Assembly: GCA_046290435.1 (NCBI GenBank)
Contig: JBKAGO010000066.1
Location: 248,001 to 312,000 of the forward strand
DNA: 64,000 nt
From: CAVQUE01 sp046290435
GTDB lineage: Bacteria > Actinomycetota > Acidimicrobiia > Acidimicrobiales > UBA8592
Direction of reading: 5' to 3'
Positions within the stretch are counted from its first letter, which is position 1; every line of letters starts with the position of its first letter. The position numbers and the translations under genes are program-made. Positions 34,629 to 43,759 of the stretch are shown here, in pieces. The notes below the pieces were generated by a model, which searched no databases, was not told the DNA's origin, and worked only from the letters and a program-made list of their open reading frames with translations.

Positions 34629-36845
34629 TCAGGTGGTTGCCGGTACGTGGAGGGGCGTCACCTCGACGGGGATGCCGTTGACGACCGCGTTGCCCGACGG
34701 CACGTCGACCAGGTGGCCGGGCGACAGCAGGTTCGAGTTGACCCCGGCGTGCTCGCGTGCGATCGACTGACGGGTGCCCTCCTTGTCGTGGCCCCAGCCG
34801 TGGGGGAGCGACACGACGCCGCGCATCATCTCGTCGCTGACCTCGGCGGGGACCTCGATGGAGCCGGCCTCGGAGGTGACCTGCACGGTCTCGCCGTCGG
34901 CCACGCCGGCTGCGGCGGCGTCGTCGGGGTGGATCAGCAGGGTGCAGCGGTCCTTGCCCTTCACCAGCACCTTGACGTTGTGCATCCAGGAGTTGTTGGA
35001 GCGCAGGTGCCGGCGACTGACCAGCACCAGGCCGGCGTCGTCGCGGCCGAGGCGCGACGCCAGGCGGTCGAGATCGGTGGTGATGTCGGCGGGGGCGAGG
35101 TCGATCGTGCCCGACGGGCGGGTGATGATCTCCCGGGCCCGGGGGATCATCGGTCCCATGTCGAGGCCGTGTTCGGCAGCGCGGACCCGGTCGAGGTTCA
35201 GGCCGTCGGGAACCTCGCCGTAGCGATCCCCCCACGGGCCGGTGCGGATGGCGAGGTCGGTCAGGCGTTCGGGACCGGGGTCGGGTGTCGCAGCGAGGGC
35301 GACGGCGGGGTCGGCGCCCTTGCCTGCGGCGATGGCCGAGAAGTAGCCGTCGTCGATGGCGGCCACGTCGACGTCGTCGTGGGCCATGCCTGCGCACGCA
35401 GCGCCGAGGCGCAAGAGCAGCTCCCACTCGTGGGGCCGGTCGCCGGCGTCGAACACGGGATCGGACCACTTGGCGCCGCTGCGCACGGCCCACTGCCAGA
35501 TCATCTCGTCGTAGTGCCCCTGCTCGAGCGCCGACACGCCGGGCAGGATGACGTCGGCGTGGCGGGTGGTCTCGTTGAGGGCGTTGTCGAGACAGATCAT
35601 GGCGTCGAGCATCGGCAGGGCCCGGTCGAGCTGGTCGCTGTCGGGCGCCGAGATCACCGGGTTGCCACAGATCGTGACGAGCGCCTTGATCTGGCCCTCG
35701 CCGGGGGTGGCGATCTCCTCGGCCAGGCATGACAGCGGCACCTGACCGAGCACCTCGGGGGCGCCGCGCACCCGGCTGGTCCACCGGCCGGTGATGTTCT
35801 CGTCGTAGGGGCGCAGCGCCGCCATGATGGGGGCCACGGGGTTGCCGAACATCAGCCCGCCGGGGCGGTCGAAGTTGCCGGTGACGATGTTGACGACATC
35901 GACCAGCCACGAGGCCAACGTCCCGAACTCCTGGTTGCAGGTGCCGATGCGGCCGTACCAGACGGCGTGGTCGGCGGCGGCGAAGTCGCGGGACAGGGCC
36001 CGGATGGCATCGGCGTCGATCCCGCAGGTCTCGGCCACGGCCTCGGGCGTGAAGGGTGCCACCAGCTCGGCGACGAGATCGAGGCCCTCGACGATGTCGG
36101 CCACGTCGCCGCAGTCGACCAGACCGTCGGCGAACAGCACCTGCACGACCGCGGCCAGGAGCGCCGCGTCGGTGCCGGGGCGGATGGGTATCCATTCGGT
36201 GGCGTGGTCGACGGTGCCGGTCCGGCGAGGGTCGATCACGACCACCCGGCCGCGAGCGCTGATCTCGTCGAGCGTGCCGGGCAGGTCAGCGCACGCAACG
36301 AGGCTGCCCTGGCTGGCCTGGGGGTTGGCGCCCATGATCACGGCGAAGTCGGTGCGGGGGAAGTCGGGTGCGGGGATCATCCACGGGTTGCCGTACATGC
36401 GGGCGCACGTGAGGTTCTTCGGCCACTGGTCGACCGTGCCCGCCGAGTAGATGTGGGGCAGCTGCGCCAGGCCGCTGAACAGCCCGACGTAGCGGGAGAT
36501 CGACAGGTTGTGCACCGTCGGGTTGCCGATGTACGCGGTCATCGCCGACTTGCCGTGGGCGGCCAGCACCCCACCGAGGAGCTCGTGGCAGCGCCGCAGC
36601 GCCGTTTCCCAGTCGGTCTCGACGAACTCGCCGTCGGCGTTCTTGACGAGGGGGAGACGCAGCCGGTCGGGGTCGTGGTGGAGGTGGCCGAGGGTGGTGC
36701 CCTTCGGGCAGATGTAGCCCTTGGACCAGACGTCGTCGCGGTCGGGTCGGATGAGCACGACCTTTTCGTCCTCGACGTGCACGGCCAGCCCGCACATCGC
36801 CTCACACAGCGGACACGTGCGCAGGTGCACCTGTCGATCGGCCAT
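34629..36845 (-). CDS. Molybdopterin-dependent oxidoreductase with [4Fe-4S] cluster
   Basis: 738 aa. The N-terminal cluster motif has Cys11, Cys14, Cys18 and Cys46 (CPLCEAMC and GYICPKG). Molybdopterin domains follow (YIGNPTVHNLSISRY, AVIMGANPQASQG, VVVIDPRRTGTVDHA, ALVTICGNPVISAPD, HADVILPGVSALEQGHYDE), then a C-terminal dinucleotide domain (SLPHGWGHDKEGT). It belongs to the DMSO-reductase superfamily and lacks a Tat signal, so it is cytoplasmic. The substrate is unknown. The Shine-Dalgarno GAGGGGG is strong. No electron-transfer partner gene is adjacent. Confidence 0.92.
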   Translation of the reverse strand: MADRQVHLRTCPLCEAMCGLAVHVEDEKVVLIRPDRDDVWSKGYICPKGTTLGHLHHDPDRLRLPLVKNADGEFVETDWETALRRCHELLGGVLAAHGKSAMTAYIGNPTVHNLSISRYVGLFSGLAQLPHIYSAGTVDQWPKNLTCARMYGNPWMIPAPDFPRTDFAVIMGANPQASQGSLVACADLPGTLDEISARGRVVVIDPRRTGTVDHATEWIPIRPGTDAALLAAVVQVLFADGLVDCGDVADIVEGLDLVAELVAPFTPEAVAETCGIDADAIRALSRDFAAADHAVWYGRIGTCNQEFGTLASWLVDVVNIVTGNFDRPGGLMFGNPVAPIMAALRPYDENITGRWTSRVRGAPEVLGQVPLSCLAEEIATPGEGQIKALVTICGNPVISAPDSDQLDRALPMLDAMICLDNALNETTRHADVILPGVSALEQGHYDEMIWQWAVRSGAKWSDPVFDAGDRPHEWELLLRLGAACAGMAHDDVDVAAIDDGYFSAIAAGKGADPAVALAATPDPGPERLTDLAIRTGPWGDRYGEVPDGLNLDRVRAAEHGLDMGPMIPRAREIITRPSGTIDLAPADITTDLDRLASRLGRDDAGLVLVSRRHLRSNNSWMHNVKVLVKGKDRCTLLIHPDDAAAAGVADGETVQVTSEAGSIEVPAEVSDEMMRGVVSLPHGWGHDKEGTRQSIAREHAGVNSNLLSPGHLVDVPSGNAVVNGIPVEVTPLHVPATT

Positions 36846-36918
36846 CGAACCCCCTCGATCGGTCTCGTCGGGACGAGACCCTAGTGCCGCAGGCGCTGTC
36901 CGGACCTCTGCGGTCGGG

Positions 36919-38568
36919 TCACCAGGTCGCGGTGCCGCCGGTGAGCGCCCGGGGATCGTGGGCCCCGCCGAGGGTTCCCTCGGGCGACCGCTCGATCATG
37001 TGGGCGTGCCCGTAGCCGGTGTCGAGCACCGGATCGACCACCACGCTGTGGCCGCGCCGCTCGAGGCCGGTTCGCCACGATGGTGGAGCGTTCCCCTCGA
37101 TGCGGACCTCGTCCGGGCCGTCGTCCTCCCAGGTGGAGAAGCCGCCGTCGCCGAGGCGCCACCGGGGCGCGGTGATGATGGTCGCCGGCGACTGGCCGTG
37201 GGCGAGCAGCCGGGTCAGCATCTGCTGCACGACCTGGGGTTGGGTGTCGCCGCCCATGGTCCCCAACACGGCGCGCAGCGTGCCGTCGTCGCGCTGCACC
37301 AGCGCCGGCGCCAGGGTGTGGGGCGGGCGCCGGCCGGGTGCGAACTCGGCCGGATGTCCCGGCTCGAGCGAGAAGCCCTGGCCCCGGTTGTGCAGGAAGA
37401 TGCCGACCTCGGGAACGGTGAGGTACGCGCCCCAGCCGCGGGCATTGGACTGGATCAACGAGACGGCCATGCCGTCGCCGTCGGCGGTGCACATGTAGAT
37501 GGTGTCGCCGTCGCCGCGGGGAGCGGTGACGCCGACGCGGTGGTCGGGATCGAAGCGGGCAGCCCGTTCGGCCAGGCGGTCGTGGCCGACGAGGGCGTCG
37601 CCGTCGGCGCGGTCGTGCAGCACAGCGAGTCGGTCGTAGCCGGCGAGGCGTGCGGCTTCGACCAGAGCATGGACCCAGGCGTCGTCGGGCGGCGTCGCAG
37701 CTCCGTCGGGGCCGATGCCGATCATCTCCGCGATGCGCGCCGCGGCGAGCGCCAGATAGCCCTGGCTGTTGGGTGGGATGGTGAAGACCTGGTGGCCCCA
37801 CACGGGGGCGCCGAGGGGTGCGACCCAGTCGGCCTGGGAGCGGGCGAGGTCGTCGGCGTCGAACAGGCCGGCACCGACCCGCAGCAGCCCGGCGCCGAAC
37901 TCGCCTTCGTAGAAGGCGGCCCGTCCGCCCTCGGCGATGGCGGCGAGGGTCCGGGCCACGCCCGGTCGGGTGATCACATCGCCGCGCCTGGTCGCCGCCG
38001 GGTAGTCGTCGGCGCCGTCGATCCCGGCGATGACCGAGATGGCCGCGGCGAGTTGGGGCGACGCGGGGAAGCCCTCCTCGGCGTAGGAGCGGGCCGGTTC
38101 GAACACCTCTGCGATCGGGAGCCGACCGTGGCGCTCGAGGAGCGCGAGCCATCCGTCGACGCATCCCGGGACCGTGACGGCCCGGACGTCGCCGTCGGTG
38201 GGCATACGCCGGTGGCCCTCGCTGCGCAGCGCCTCGGCGTCTGCTCCGCTGCCGGCTCGGCCGCTCGCATTGAGACAGCTCGGCGGCTCGCCGTCGGTGT
38301 GATGGACGAGTGCGAACAGGTCGCCACCCATCCCGCACATGTGTTGGGTCGTCACGGCCAGGACCGCACTGGTGGCCACGGCGGCGTCGACGGCGTTGCC
38401 GCCGGCCCGCAGGACCGAGATGCCGGCGCCCGAGGCGAGGTGGTCGACCGAGCAGACCATGCCGCGCCGGGCATGGAAGGTGGCGAACGGCGGTGGGTGC
38501 GGGGCGGCCGTCTCGACGGCACCCCGGCCATCGGGGGAAGGTGGTGGGGGAGCAGCGGAGTCAGCCAT
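36919..38568 (-). CDS. Gamma-glutamyltransferase family protein (YwrD-like)
   Basis: 549 aa Ntn-hydrolase precursor. The large-subunit part has RGMVCSVDHLASGAGISVLRAGGNAVDAAVA and HMCGMGGDLF. The likely autocleavage/catalytic Thr356 is in GDGDTIYMCTADGDGMAVSLIQSN. The small subunit continues with PHTLAPALV and GTMGGDTQPQVVQQML. No signal peptide is seen, so it is probably cytoplasmic. It is divergent from the GntR gene and starts 5 bases from a TTGTATACATC site. It may hydrolyse a gamma-glutamyl or other amide made in the local pathway. Confidence 0.9.
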   Translation of the reverse strand: MADSAAPPPPSPDGRGAVETAAPHPPPFATFHARRGMVCSVDHLASGAGISVLRAGGNAVDAAVATSAVLAVTTQHMCGMGGDLFALVHHTDGEPPSCLNASGRAGSGADAEALRSEGHRRMPTDGDVRAVTVPGCVDGWLALLERHGRLPIAEVFEPARSYAEEGFPASPQLAAAISVIAGIDGADDYPAATRRGDVITRPGVARTLAAIAEGGRAAFYEGEFGAGLLRVGAGLFDADDLARSQADWVAPLGAPVWGHQVFTIPPNSQGYLALAAARIAEMIGIGPDGAATPPDDAWVHALVEAARLAGYDRLAVLHDRADGDALVGHDRLAERAARFDPDHRVGVTAPRGDGDTIYMCTADGDGMAVSLIQSNARGWGAYLTVPEVGIFLHNRGQGFSLEPGHPAEFAPGRRPPHTLAPALVQRDDGTLRAVLGTMGGDTQPQVVQQMLTRLLAHGQSPATIITAPRWRLGDGGFSTWEDDGPDEVRIEGNAPPSWRTGLERRGHSVVVDPVLDTGYGHAHMIERSPEGTLGGAHDPRALTGGTATW

Positions 38569-38573
38569 GAGCT

Positions 38574-38584
38574 GATGTATACAA
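38574..38584. promoter_or_regulatory. Putative GntR operator between GGT-like gene and regulator
   Basis: On the minus strand this reads TTGTATACATC, an 11-base word repeated exactly at 39468-39478. It lies immediately before the GGT-like start codon and also covers the -35 region of the regulator promoter, whose -10 is TATCTT at 38603-38608. It can thus repress both directions. Confidence 0.6.
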
Positions 38585-38602
38585 CATGGTGGTGAGGGGC
38601 GC

Positions 38603-38608
38603 TATCTT
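38603..38608 (+). promoter_or_regulatory. -10 box of GntR gene 38636
   Basis: TATCTT lies 27 bases before the GTG start, with the GTATAC operator at -35 distance. The spacing is plausible for a housekeeping promoter. Confidence 0.35.
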
Positions 38609-38635
38609 GTCCGGCATGGGTCGACAGGTGGAAAC

Positions 38636-39295
38636 GTGCTGAGCGATGGGGATGTGAAGTCCGGCGGGACCCGATCCTCACAGGTCGCAGCGATGATCAA
38701 AGCCGACATCCTCGCGGGTCGTCTGACCCCGGGGCAACGTCTGGGCGAGGTGGCCCTGGCCGAGCGGTACGGCGTGTCGCGAGTGCCGGTGCGCGAGGCG
38801 CTGCGCCAGCTGCACGCCGAGCGTCTCGTCGAGATCATCGCCAACCGCGGTGCCTTCGTCCCCACCTTCGATCTCGAGGAGCAGGCCAAGCTCGTCGAGG
38901 TCCGCCTGTCGCTCGAGGAGTTGATCGTCCGCCGGGCCGCGCTGCACCGGACCGACGAGGACATCGAGCGGCTCGATCGCATCGTCGATGCAGGCCAGGA
39001 AGTCGCTGCTGATGGGGAAAAAGAGCAGCTCGTGGCCCTGAACACCGAGTTCCACCGCGCACTCGGGCTCGCGTGCCGCAACGAGATCGCCGCGGGTCTG
39101 GTCGAACAGCTCCGGACGCGGGTGGAGTTCGGTTACGCCGGCAAGTTGCCGCGTCGCGCCGAGGCATCGTGGGCCGAGCACCGGGCGATCCTCGATGCCG
39201 TCGTGGCCGGCGAGCCCGATGCCGCGGGCGCGTTGTTGCGGGTGCATCTCACCAACGCGGCCCGTGCCGCGGAGGCCGAAGCCGCCGGCGCCTGA
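38636..39295 (+). CDS. GntR-family (FadR/FCD) transcriptional regulator
   Basis: 219 aa. The winged helix is SQVAAMIKADILAGRLTPGQRLGEVALAERYGVSRVPVREALRQLHAERLVEI. The FCD domain has EFHRALGLACRNE and WAEHRAILDAVVAGEPDAA with the His metal ligands. The GTG start follows AGGTGG. Two TTGTATACATC sites flank the gene and face outwards, one to the GGT-like gene and one to the amidohydrolase operon, so it most likely represses both and itself. Confidence 0.93.
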   Translation: MLSDGDVKSGGTRSSQVAAMIKADILAGRLTPGQRLGEVALAERYGVSRVPVREALRQLHAERLVEIIANRGAFVPTFDLEEQAKLVEVRLSLEELIVRRAALHRTDEDIERLDRIVDAGQEVAADGEKEQLVALNTEFHRALGLACRNEIAAGLVEQLRTRVEFGYAGKLPRRAEASWAEHRAILDAVVAGEPDAAGALLRVHLTNAARAAEAEAAGA

Positions 39296-39467
39296 ACCGG
39301 CCCGCCGGCGCGACCCGCCCACGGCGGGGTGCCGTGGGGTGGTCGGCCGGATGGCGTCCTGGGGGTCGTCCGCGCATCGAGGGGTCGCTGATCTCGGTCG
39401 TCGCCGTCGAATCCACTTGGAAATCGTGCGTTTACATGCGGGCAACGCTCCCGAAAACTGACGCTGA

Positions 39468-39478
39468 TTGTATACATC
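39468..39478. promoter_or_regulatory. Putative GntR operator, ten-gene amidohydrolase operon
   Basis: TTGTATACATC on the plus strand, 42 bases before the first amidohydrolase start. It is the exact inverted-orientation copy of 38574-38584, each oriented toward the structural gene it precedes. Confidence 0.6.
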
Positions 39479-39520
39479 CATGCGAAGCGGAGCCGCAGGG
39501 CCGATCCCGGTGACCAACCC

Positions 39521-40957
39521 ATGACGACGACTGCACTCGTCGGAGGCACCGCACTGGCAGACCTCGGTGCCGGTCCCGAGCTCGTCGGCGACGTCACCGT
39601 CGTCCTCGAGGACGATCAGATCGCCCACCTCGGTGGATCGTGGACCGGCACCCCGGACCGGACGATCGACACGCACGGCCGCCTCCTGCTGCCGGGTCTG
39701 GTGAATCTCCATGCCCATGCCGGCCACGGTGCGCACCATCATCTCGTCGACGGCGCCGGCGAACCCGACCTGCTCGGCGCCACGTATCTCACCGCCAAGG
39801 CGCCCGCCCCCGGGAGCTCGTCGCCGGGCAGCGACCCGGACCTGCTCGCCGAATGGACCGTCTGGGAGCTCCTCCGCACCGGTACCACCACCGTGCTCGA
39901 AGCCGGTTGCCCGCCTCCCCTGGCCCGGGCCCTCGTGCGCGCCGCCGACAGGGTCGGCCTCCGGGTCCACGTCGGTGTCGCCATGGCGTCGGGGCGATGG
40001 ATCGCAGAGGGCGAGGGCATCGCCTGGGAGGACGGCGAGGACGCCGCGTCCCAGCTCGCACTCGCAGAGGGCTTCCTGGACGAGATCGGCACCTCGGGGC
40101 TCACGAAGGGCGCGGTCGCCGTCGCCCAGGTCGACACCGCCTCGGACGACCTGCTCGCCGGCGCCGCCAAGCTGGCCACAGCCCGTGGGGTCCCGCTGAC
40201 GATCCATGCAGCCCAGAACCGGCGGGAAGTGCTGGTGACCCTCGAACAGCACGCCGTGACGCCGCTCGAGCGGCTGCACCGCGCCGGGGCGCTCGCTCCA
40301 GGGACGGTGCTGGCCCACGCAGTGTTCGCCGATCACCACCCGGCCGTCTGCAGCGGCCACCGTGAACTCGCATTGCTGGCGGAGTCGGGTGCCGCAGTGG
40401 CGCACTGTCCCGTGCACCTGTCGCGCCGCGGCGATGCCATGCACTCCTTCGACCGCTACGTCGACGCCGGGGTGGTGGTGGGCCTGGGCACCGACACCAG
40501 CCCCCGCGACCTGCTGGCCGAGGCGCGCGCCGCCGCCACCATCGCCCGGACCCTCGATGGTGGGGCGGCGGGCGCAACCGCACGGATCGTCGGAGCCATC
40601 ACCACCGAGAGCGCCCGGGCGCTCGGCCGACCGGAGCTCGGGCGTCTCGCCGTTGGCGGTCCCGCCGATCTCGTCGTCGTGGACGAGCGTCGCCCCAGCT
40701 ACGGCGTGGTGAGCGATCCCGTGCGCGCTGCGGTCGAGTGCGCCACCGGTGACGACGTCGAGCACGTGTTCGTCGCGGGCCGCCACGTCGTGCGCGGCGG
40801 AACCGTGATCGGCCTCGACGGCGCCGAACTCCGTCACCGGGTCCAGACCGATGCCGAGGCCCTTTGGGCGACCGCCGGTTCCTGGCATCGCCGGGGCCTC
40901 GACTTCGAACGGCTCAACCCTCCGCCATTTCCCCCTCGACCACAGGAGCGATCGTGA
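39521..40957 (+). CDS. Metal-dependent amidohydrolase 1 (cytosine deaminase/TrzA-like)
   Basis: 478 aa TIM-barrel amidohydrolase. Metal ligands are the HAH of LVNLHAHAGHG, His in PLTIHAAQ, His in TVLAHAVFADHH and Asp in VGLGTDTSPRDLL. The family deaminates or hydrolyses N-heterocycles (cytosine, guanine, s-triazines, thiadenosine). It is the first gene of the operon, and its stop overlaps the next amidohydrolase start (GTGA). Substrate class is inferred from the operon: an amino-substituted ring or its ring-opened amide. Confidence 0.9.
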   Translation: MTTTALVGGTALADLGAGPELVGDVTVVLEDDQIAHLGGSWTGTPDRTIDTHGRLLLPGLVNLHAHAGHGAHHHLVDGAGEPDLLGATYLTAKAPAPGSSSPGSDPDLLAEWTVWELLRTGTTTVLEAGCPPPLARALVRAADRVGLRVHVGVAMASGRWIAEGEGIAWEDGEDAASQLALAEGFLDEIGTSGLTKGAVAVAQVDTASDDLLAGAAKLATARGVPLTIHAAQNRREVLVTLEQHAVTPLERLHRAGALAPGTVLAHAVFADHHPAVCSGHRELALLAESGAAVAHCPVHLSRRGDAMHSFDRYVDAGVVVGLGTDTSPRDLLAEARAAATIARTLDGGAAGATARIVGAITTESARALGRPELGRLAVGGPADLVVVDERRPSYGVVSDPVRAAVECATGDDVEHVFVAGRHVVRGGTVIGLDGAELRHRVQTDAEALWATAGSWHRRGLDFERLNPPPFPPRPQERS

Positions 40958-42276
40958 GAACCGTCATTCGCAACGGGGTGGTGCTGACCATGGACCCGAG
41001 CCTCGGGCTCGTGGATCCGGGCACCGTCGTCATCGAGGACGACATCATCGTCGAGATCACCGCCGGTGACGGCTCGATCGACGGCGATGTGGTGATCGAC
41101 GCCACCGGCCATGCCGTGATCCCCGGGCTGGTCAACGGCCACGCCCACGCCCGGCCCGCTCGCGCCCTCGGTGACGGCCTGACGCTGCGCGAGTGGCACG
41201 ACCGCTACCCGGACAACGTCGTGCGTCGAATGCAGGACGAGGACGCCTGGCTGGGAGCGGTCGCCGGCTGCGGCGAACTGCTGCTCGGCGGTTGCACGAC
41301 CGTGCTGGCGATGCCCAACTTCCCCACGCCGTTCGGCGCCGGGTGCGACGACGTCGGCATCCGTGCCTGTGTCGCTGCCCATGCGACCGACATCGAGGCC
41401 ATGGCCGACAGCTGCGACTCGCTCGAGAGCAACCTCGCCGCCGTCGAGGCCAACGCGCCCTTCGCCGACGCCCGCATCCAGTACTGGTTCGGCTTCGAGC
41501 ATCAGAACGCCGCGACCGACGACCTCGTGGTCGAGATGACCCGGCTGGCCCAGAAGTACGAGACCGGACTCACGTCGCATCTGTGCGAGTCCGCCGGTGA
41601 CATCGAGCGTCACGTCGAGCGCCATGGAGCCCGTCCCGTGCCCCGCTATGACGAGCTCGGCGCCATCGGCCCTCACGCGGTGTACGCCCACGGCAACTGG
41701 CTCGATGCGGACGAGATCGCACTGTTCGCCGAACGCGACGCCGCGCTGGTCCACAATCCGGTGTCCAACATGCGGATGGGGACCGGTATCGCCGACGTCC
41801 CGGCCTGGTTGGAGGCCGGCATCCGGTTCGCACTGGGTACCGACGGGATGCTCTCGAGCTATCGCCTCGACATGTGGGAGGTCATCCGGGCGACCGCGAT
41901 GCTGGCCCGGGTCACCGCCAAGAACCCCGAGCTGTTGCCCTCGAAGCAGTTGCTGTACCTGGCCACCCAGGGCGGCGCCGACGCGCTGGGGCTCGGTGAT
42001 CGGATCGGCTCGCTGACGCCGGGCAAGCAGGCCGACGTCGCGGTGATCGATCTCCAGCGCCTCCACCTGGCGCCGCGCTCGCATGCCCCCCACGACAACC
42101 TGGAGTCGCTGCTGGCGTTCTGCGTCGGGCCCGAAGACGTCCGTCACGTGCTGGTCGCAGGCAACCATGTCGTGGCCGACGCCGAACTGACGACCGTCGA
42201 CGAGCGCAGCATCGTCGATCGGCTGGCCGGTCGCATCGGGCCGTTGTCGGAGCTCTTCGGGGCGGGTGTGTCGTGA
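40954..42276 (+). CDS. Metal-dependent amidohydrolase 2 (TrzA/AtzA-like)
   Basis: 440 aa. The HxH motif is in LVNGHAHARPAR. Further ligands are in TSHLCESAGDIE (His/Glu), YAHGNWLDADE (His) and ALGTDGMLSSYRLDMWE (Asp). It is closer to the chlorohydrolase/guanine-deaminase branch than its upstream neighbour. The GTG start was fixed by the 4-base overlap. Two different amidohydrolases in tandem suggest two successive C-N cleavages. Confidence 0.9.
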   Translation: MRTVIRNGVVLTMDPSLGLVDPGTVVIEDDIIVEITAGDGSIDGDVVIDATGHAVIPGLVNGHAHARPARALGDGLTLREWHDRYPDNVVRRMQDEDAWLGAVAGCGELLLGGCTTVLAMPNFPTPFGAGCDDVGIRACVAAHATDIEAMADSCDSLESNLAAVEANAPFADARIQYWFGFEHQNAATDDLVVEMTRLAQKYETGLTSHLCESAGDIERHVERHGARPVPRYDELGAIGPHAVYAHGNWLDADEIALFAERDAALVHNPVSNMRMGTGIADVPAWLEAGIRFALGTDGMLSSYRLDMWEVIRATAMLARVTAKNPELLPSKQLLYLATQGGADALGLGDRIGSLTPGKQADVAVIDLQRLHLAPRSHAPHDNLESLLAFCVGPEDVRHVLVAGNHVVADAELTTVDERSIVDRLAGRIGPLSELFGAGVS

Positions 42277-43301
42277 CGAGCGCCGCCCTGGTGCGCCCCG
42301 ACGGCGTGGACACGTCGATGGCACCCTTCGTCGGACCGACACCGGACACCGTCCAGTGGGGAGCCATCGACCCGGCCGCTGCCATGATCGGGCCGTTCGC
42401 ACTCGACGAACCGCTGCGGGTGCGGACGGTGCAGGGCGATCCCGGCGACAATGTCGCCGACGGCTGGGTTGCCGCGGAGATCGAGGAGCTCCACCGGGCC
42501 ACCGCGCCGACCGGTGAGGGCCCCCATGTTCTGACCGGGCCCATCGGGTTCGAGGGCCTGGTGGCCGGCGACGTGGTCGCCGTGCACATCGACGACGTCA
42601 CGCTCGCCGCGCCCTACGGGTTCAACCGGATCCGGCCCGGCCTCGGGGTGCTGCCCGGTGAGGTGGACGAGCTCACCGAGGTCATCTACCCGATCGACCG
42701 GGACCGGCGCACGGCACTCGTCCATGGCATCGAGGTGCCGCTGCGGCCGTTCCCCGGGATCGTGGCCACGCTGCCCGACCCCGCCGGCGGGCCCGTGACC
42801 ACCAAGGACCCGGGCCCCCACGGCGGCAACCTCGACTGCACCCTGCTGGTCGAGGGCAGCACCCTGTACCTGCCGGTGGTCGTCGACGGCGCCGGGCTCT
42901 GCCTCGGCGACGGTCACGGCGCCCAGGGCGACGGCGAGGTCGACCTGACCGCCATCGAGACCTGTCTCGACCTGACGGTGCGGGCGACGCTCGGCCCGAC
43001 CCTCACCGTCGAGGTTGTCGCTCCGTATGCGGTCACACCCGCCGGTTTCGTCGTGATGGGTCTGGGAGCGACCCTCGACGAGGCGCTCCACGCCGCCGTC
43101 GCCCAGACCGTCGACCTGTTGGCGGCCACCACCGACCTCGACCGCGTCGCCTGCTACCGGCTGCTCAGCGTCGTCGGCGACTGTCGCATCACCCAGGCCG
43201 TCAGCCGCCTGCGCGGCGTGCACGTCGTGGTGCCCGGCCCCATCGCCGCACAGCTGCCCGGTCGCCCGGCGTGGCTCGATCACCTGGAGTGGACCCGATG
43301 A
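42273..43301 (+). CDS. Acetamidase/formamidase family protein
   Basis: 342 aa FmdA/AmdA family member. Family marks are GPIGFEGLVAGDVVAVHIDDV, GGPVTTKDPGPHGGNLDCTLLVEGSTLYLPV and GDGHGAQGDGEVDLTAIE. It releases ammonia from formamide, acetamide or a related small amide. The GTG start overlaps the amidohydrolase stop (GTGA) and its stop overlaps ridA (ATGA). Confidence 0.92.
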   Translation: MTSAALVRPDGVDTSMAPFVGPTPDTVQWGAIDPAAAMIGPFALDEPLRVRTVQGDPGDNVADGWVAAEIEELHRATAPTGEGPHVLTGPIGFEGLVAGDVVAVHIDDVTLAAPYGFNRIRPGLGVLPGEVDELTEVIYPIDRDRRTALVHGIEVPLRPFPGIVATLPDPAGGPVTTKDPGPHGGNLDCTLLVEGSTLYLPVVVDGAGLCLGDGHGAQGDGEVDLTAIETCLDLTVRATLGPTLTVEVVAPYAVTPAGFVVMGLGATLDEALHAAVAQTVDLLAATTDLDRVACYRLLSVVGDCRITQAVSRLRGVHVVVPGPIAAQLPGRPAWLDHLEWTR

Positions 43302-43684
43302 GAGAACCCGTCGTCGGCGGTTGGCCCGACACCCCCAACCGTCCCTACAGCCAGGGCATCGTGGCCGGCGGCATGATCTTCGTGTCCGGCCAGGTGCCTT
43401 CCGACGCCGATGGCGCCACCGTCGGCGTCGGCGATCCCGCGGCGCAGACCCATCAGGTGATCGACCGCATCGCAGACGTCGTCGAGGCCGCCGGAGCGAC
43501 GCTCGACGACGTCGTGAAGATCACCGTGTACCTGGCCGACTTCGCGGACTTCGGTGCCGTCAACGGCGTGTTCCGCGAGCGCTTCTCGGCGCCCTACCCG
43601 GCGCGGGCGTCGGTCACCGCCGGGCTGGTCCGGCCCGACTTCCTGATCGAGATGGACGCCATAGCAGTCGTCCCGGCCGGCTGA
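43298..43684 (+). CDS. ridA: RidA family enamine/imine deaminase
   Basis: 128 aa. It has RPYSQGIVAGGMIFVSGQVP, VVEAAGATLDDVVKITVYLADFADFGAVNGVF and ARASVTAGLVRPDFLIEMDAIA; the late Arg and Glu are those that bind the imine carboxylate. RidA proteins hydrolyse reactive enamines or aminoacrylates, as RutC does in pyrimidine degradation. It is coupled to the formamidase by ATGA. Confidence 0.92.
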   Translation: MREPVVGGWPDTPNRPYSQGIVAGGMIFVSGQVPSDADGATVGVGDPAAQTHQVIDRIADVVEAAGATLDDVVKITVYLADFADFGAVNGVFRERFSAPYPARASVTAGLVRPDFLIEMDAIAVVPAG

Positions 43685-43693
43685 TTCCTCCCG

Positions 43694-43737
43694 ACCCAGA
43701 ACCCTCCCCACCCCGAACCCCACCAACCCAGAACCCC
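43694..43737 (+). repeat. C-rich spacer with a ~16-base period
   Basis: ACCCAGAACCC, ACCCCGAACCCC and ACCCAGAACCCC follow one another at 16-base steps between ridA and the binding-protein gene. The strand is nearly free of G. It could be a binding site or simply slippage-derived. Confidence 0.5.
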
Positions 43738-43759
43738 CTGAACCAACCGGAGTAGCACC

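Noticed and set aside
38616..38642. ATG at 38616 as start of the GntR gene
   Set aside because: That frame stops after eight codons; GTG 38636 gives the full winged-helix protein with an AGGTGG ribosome site.
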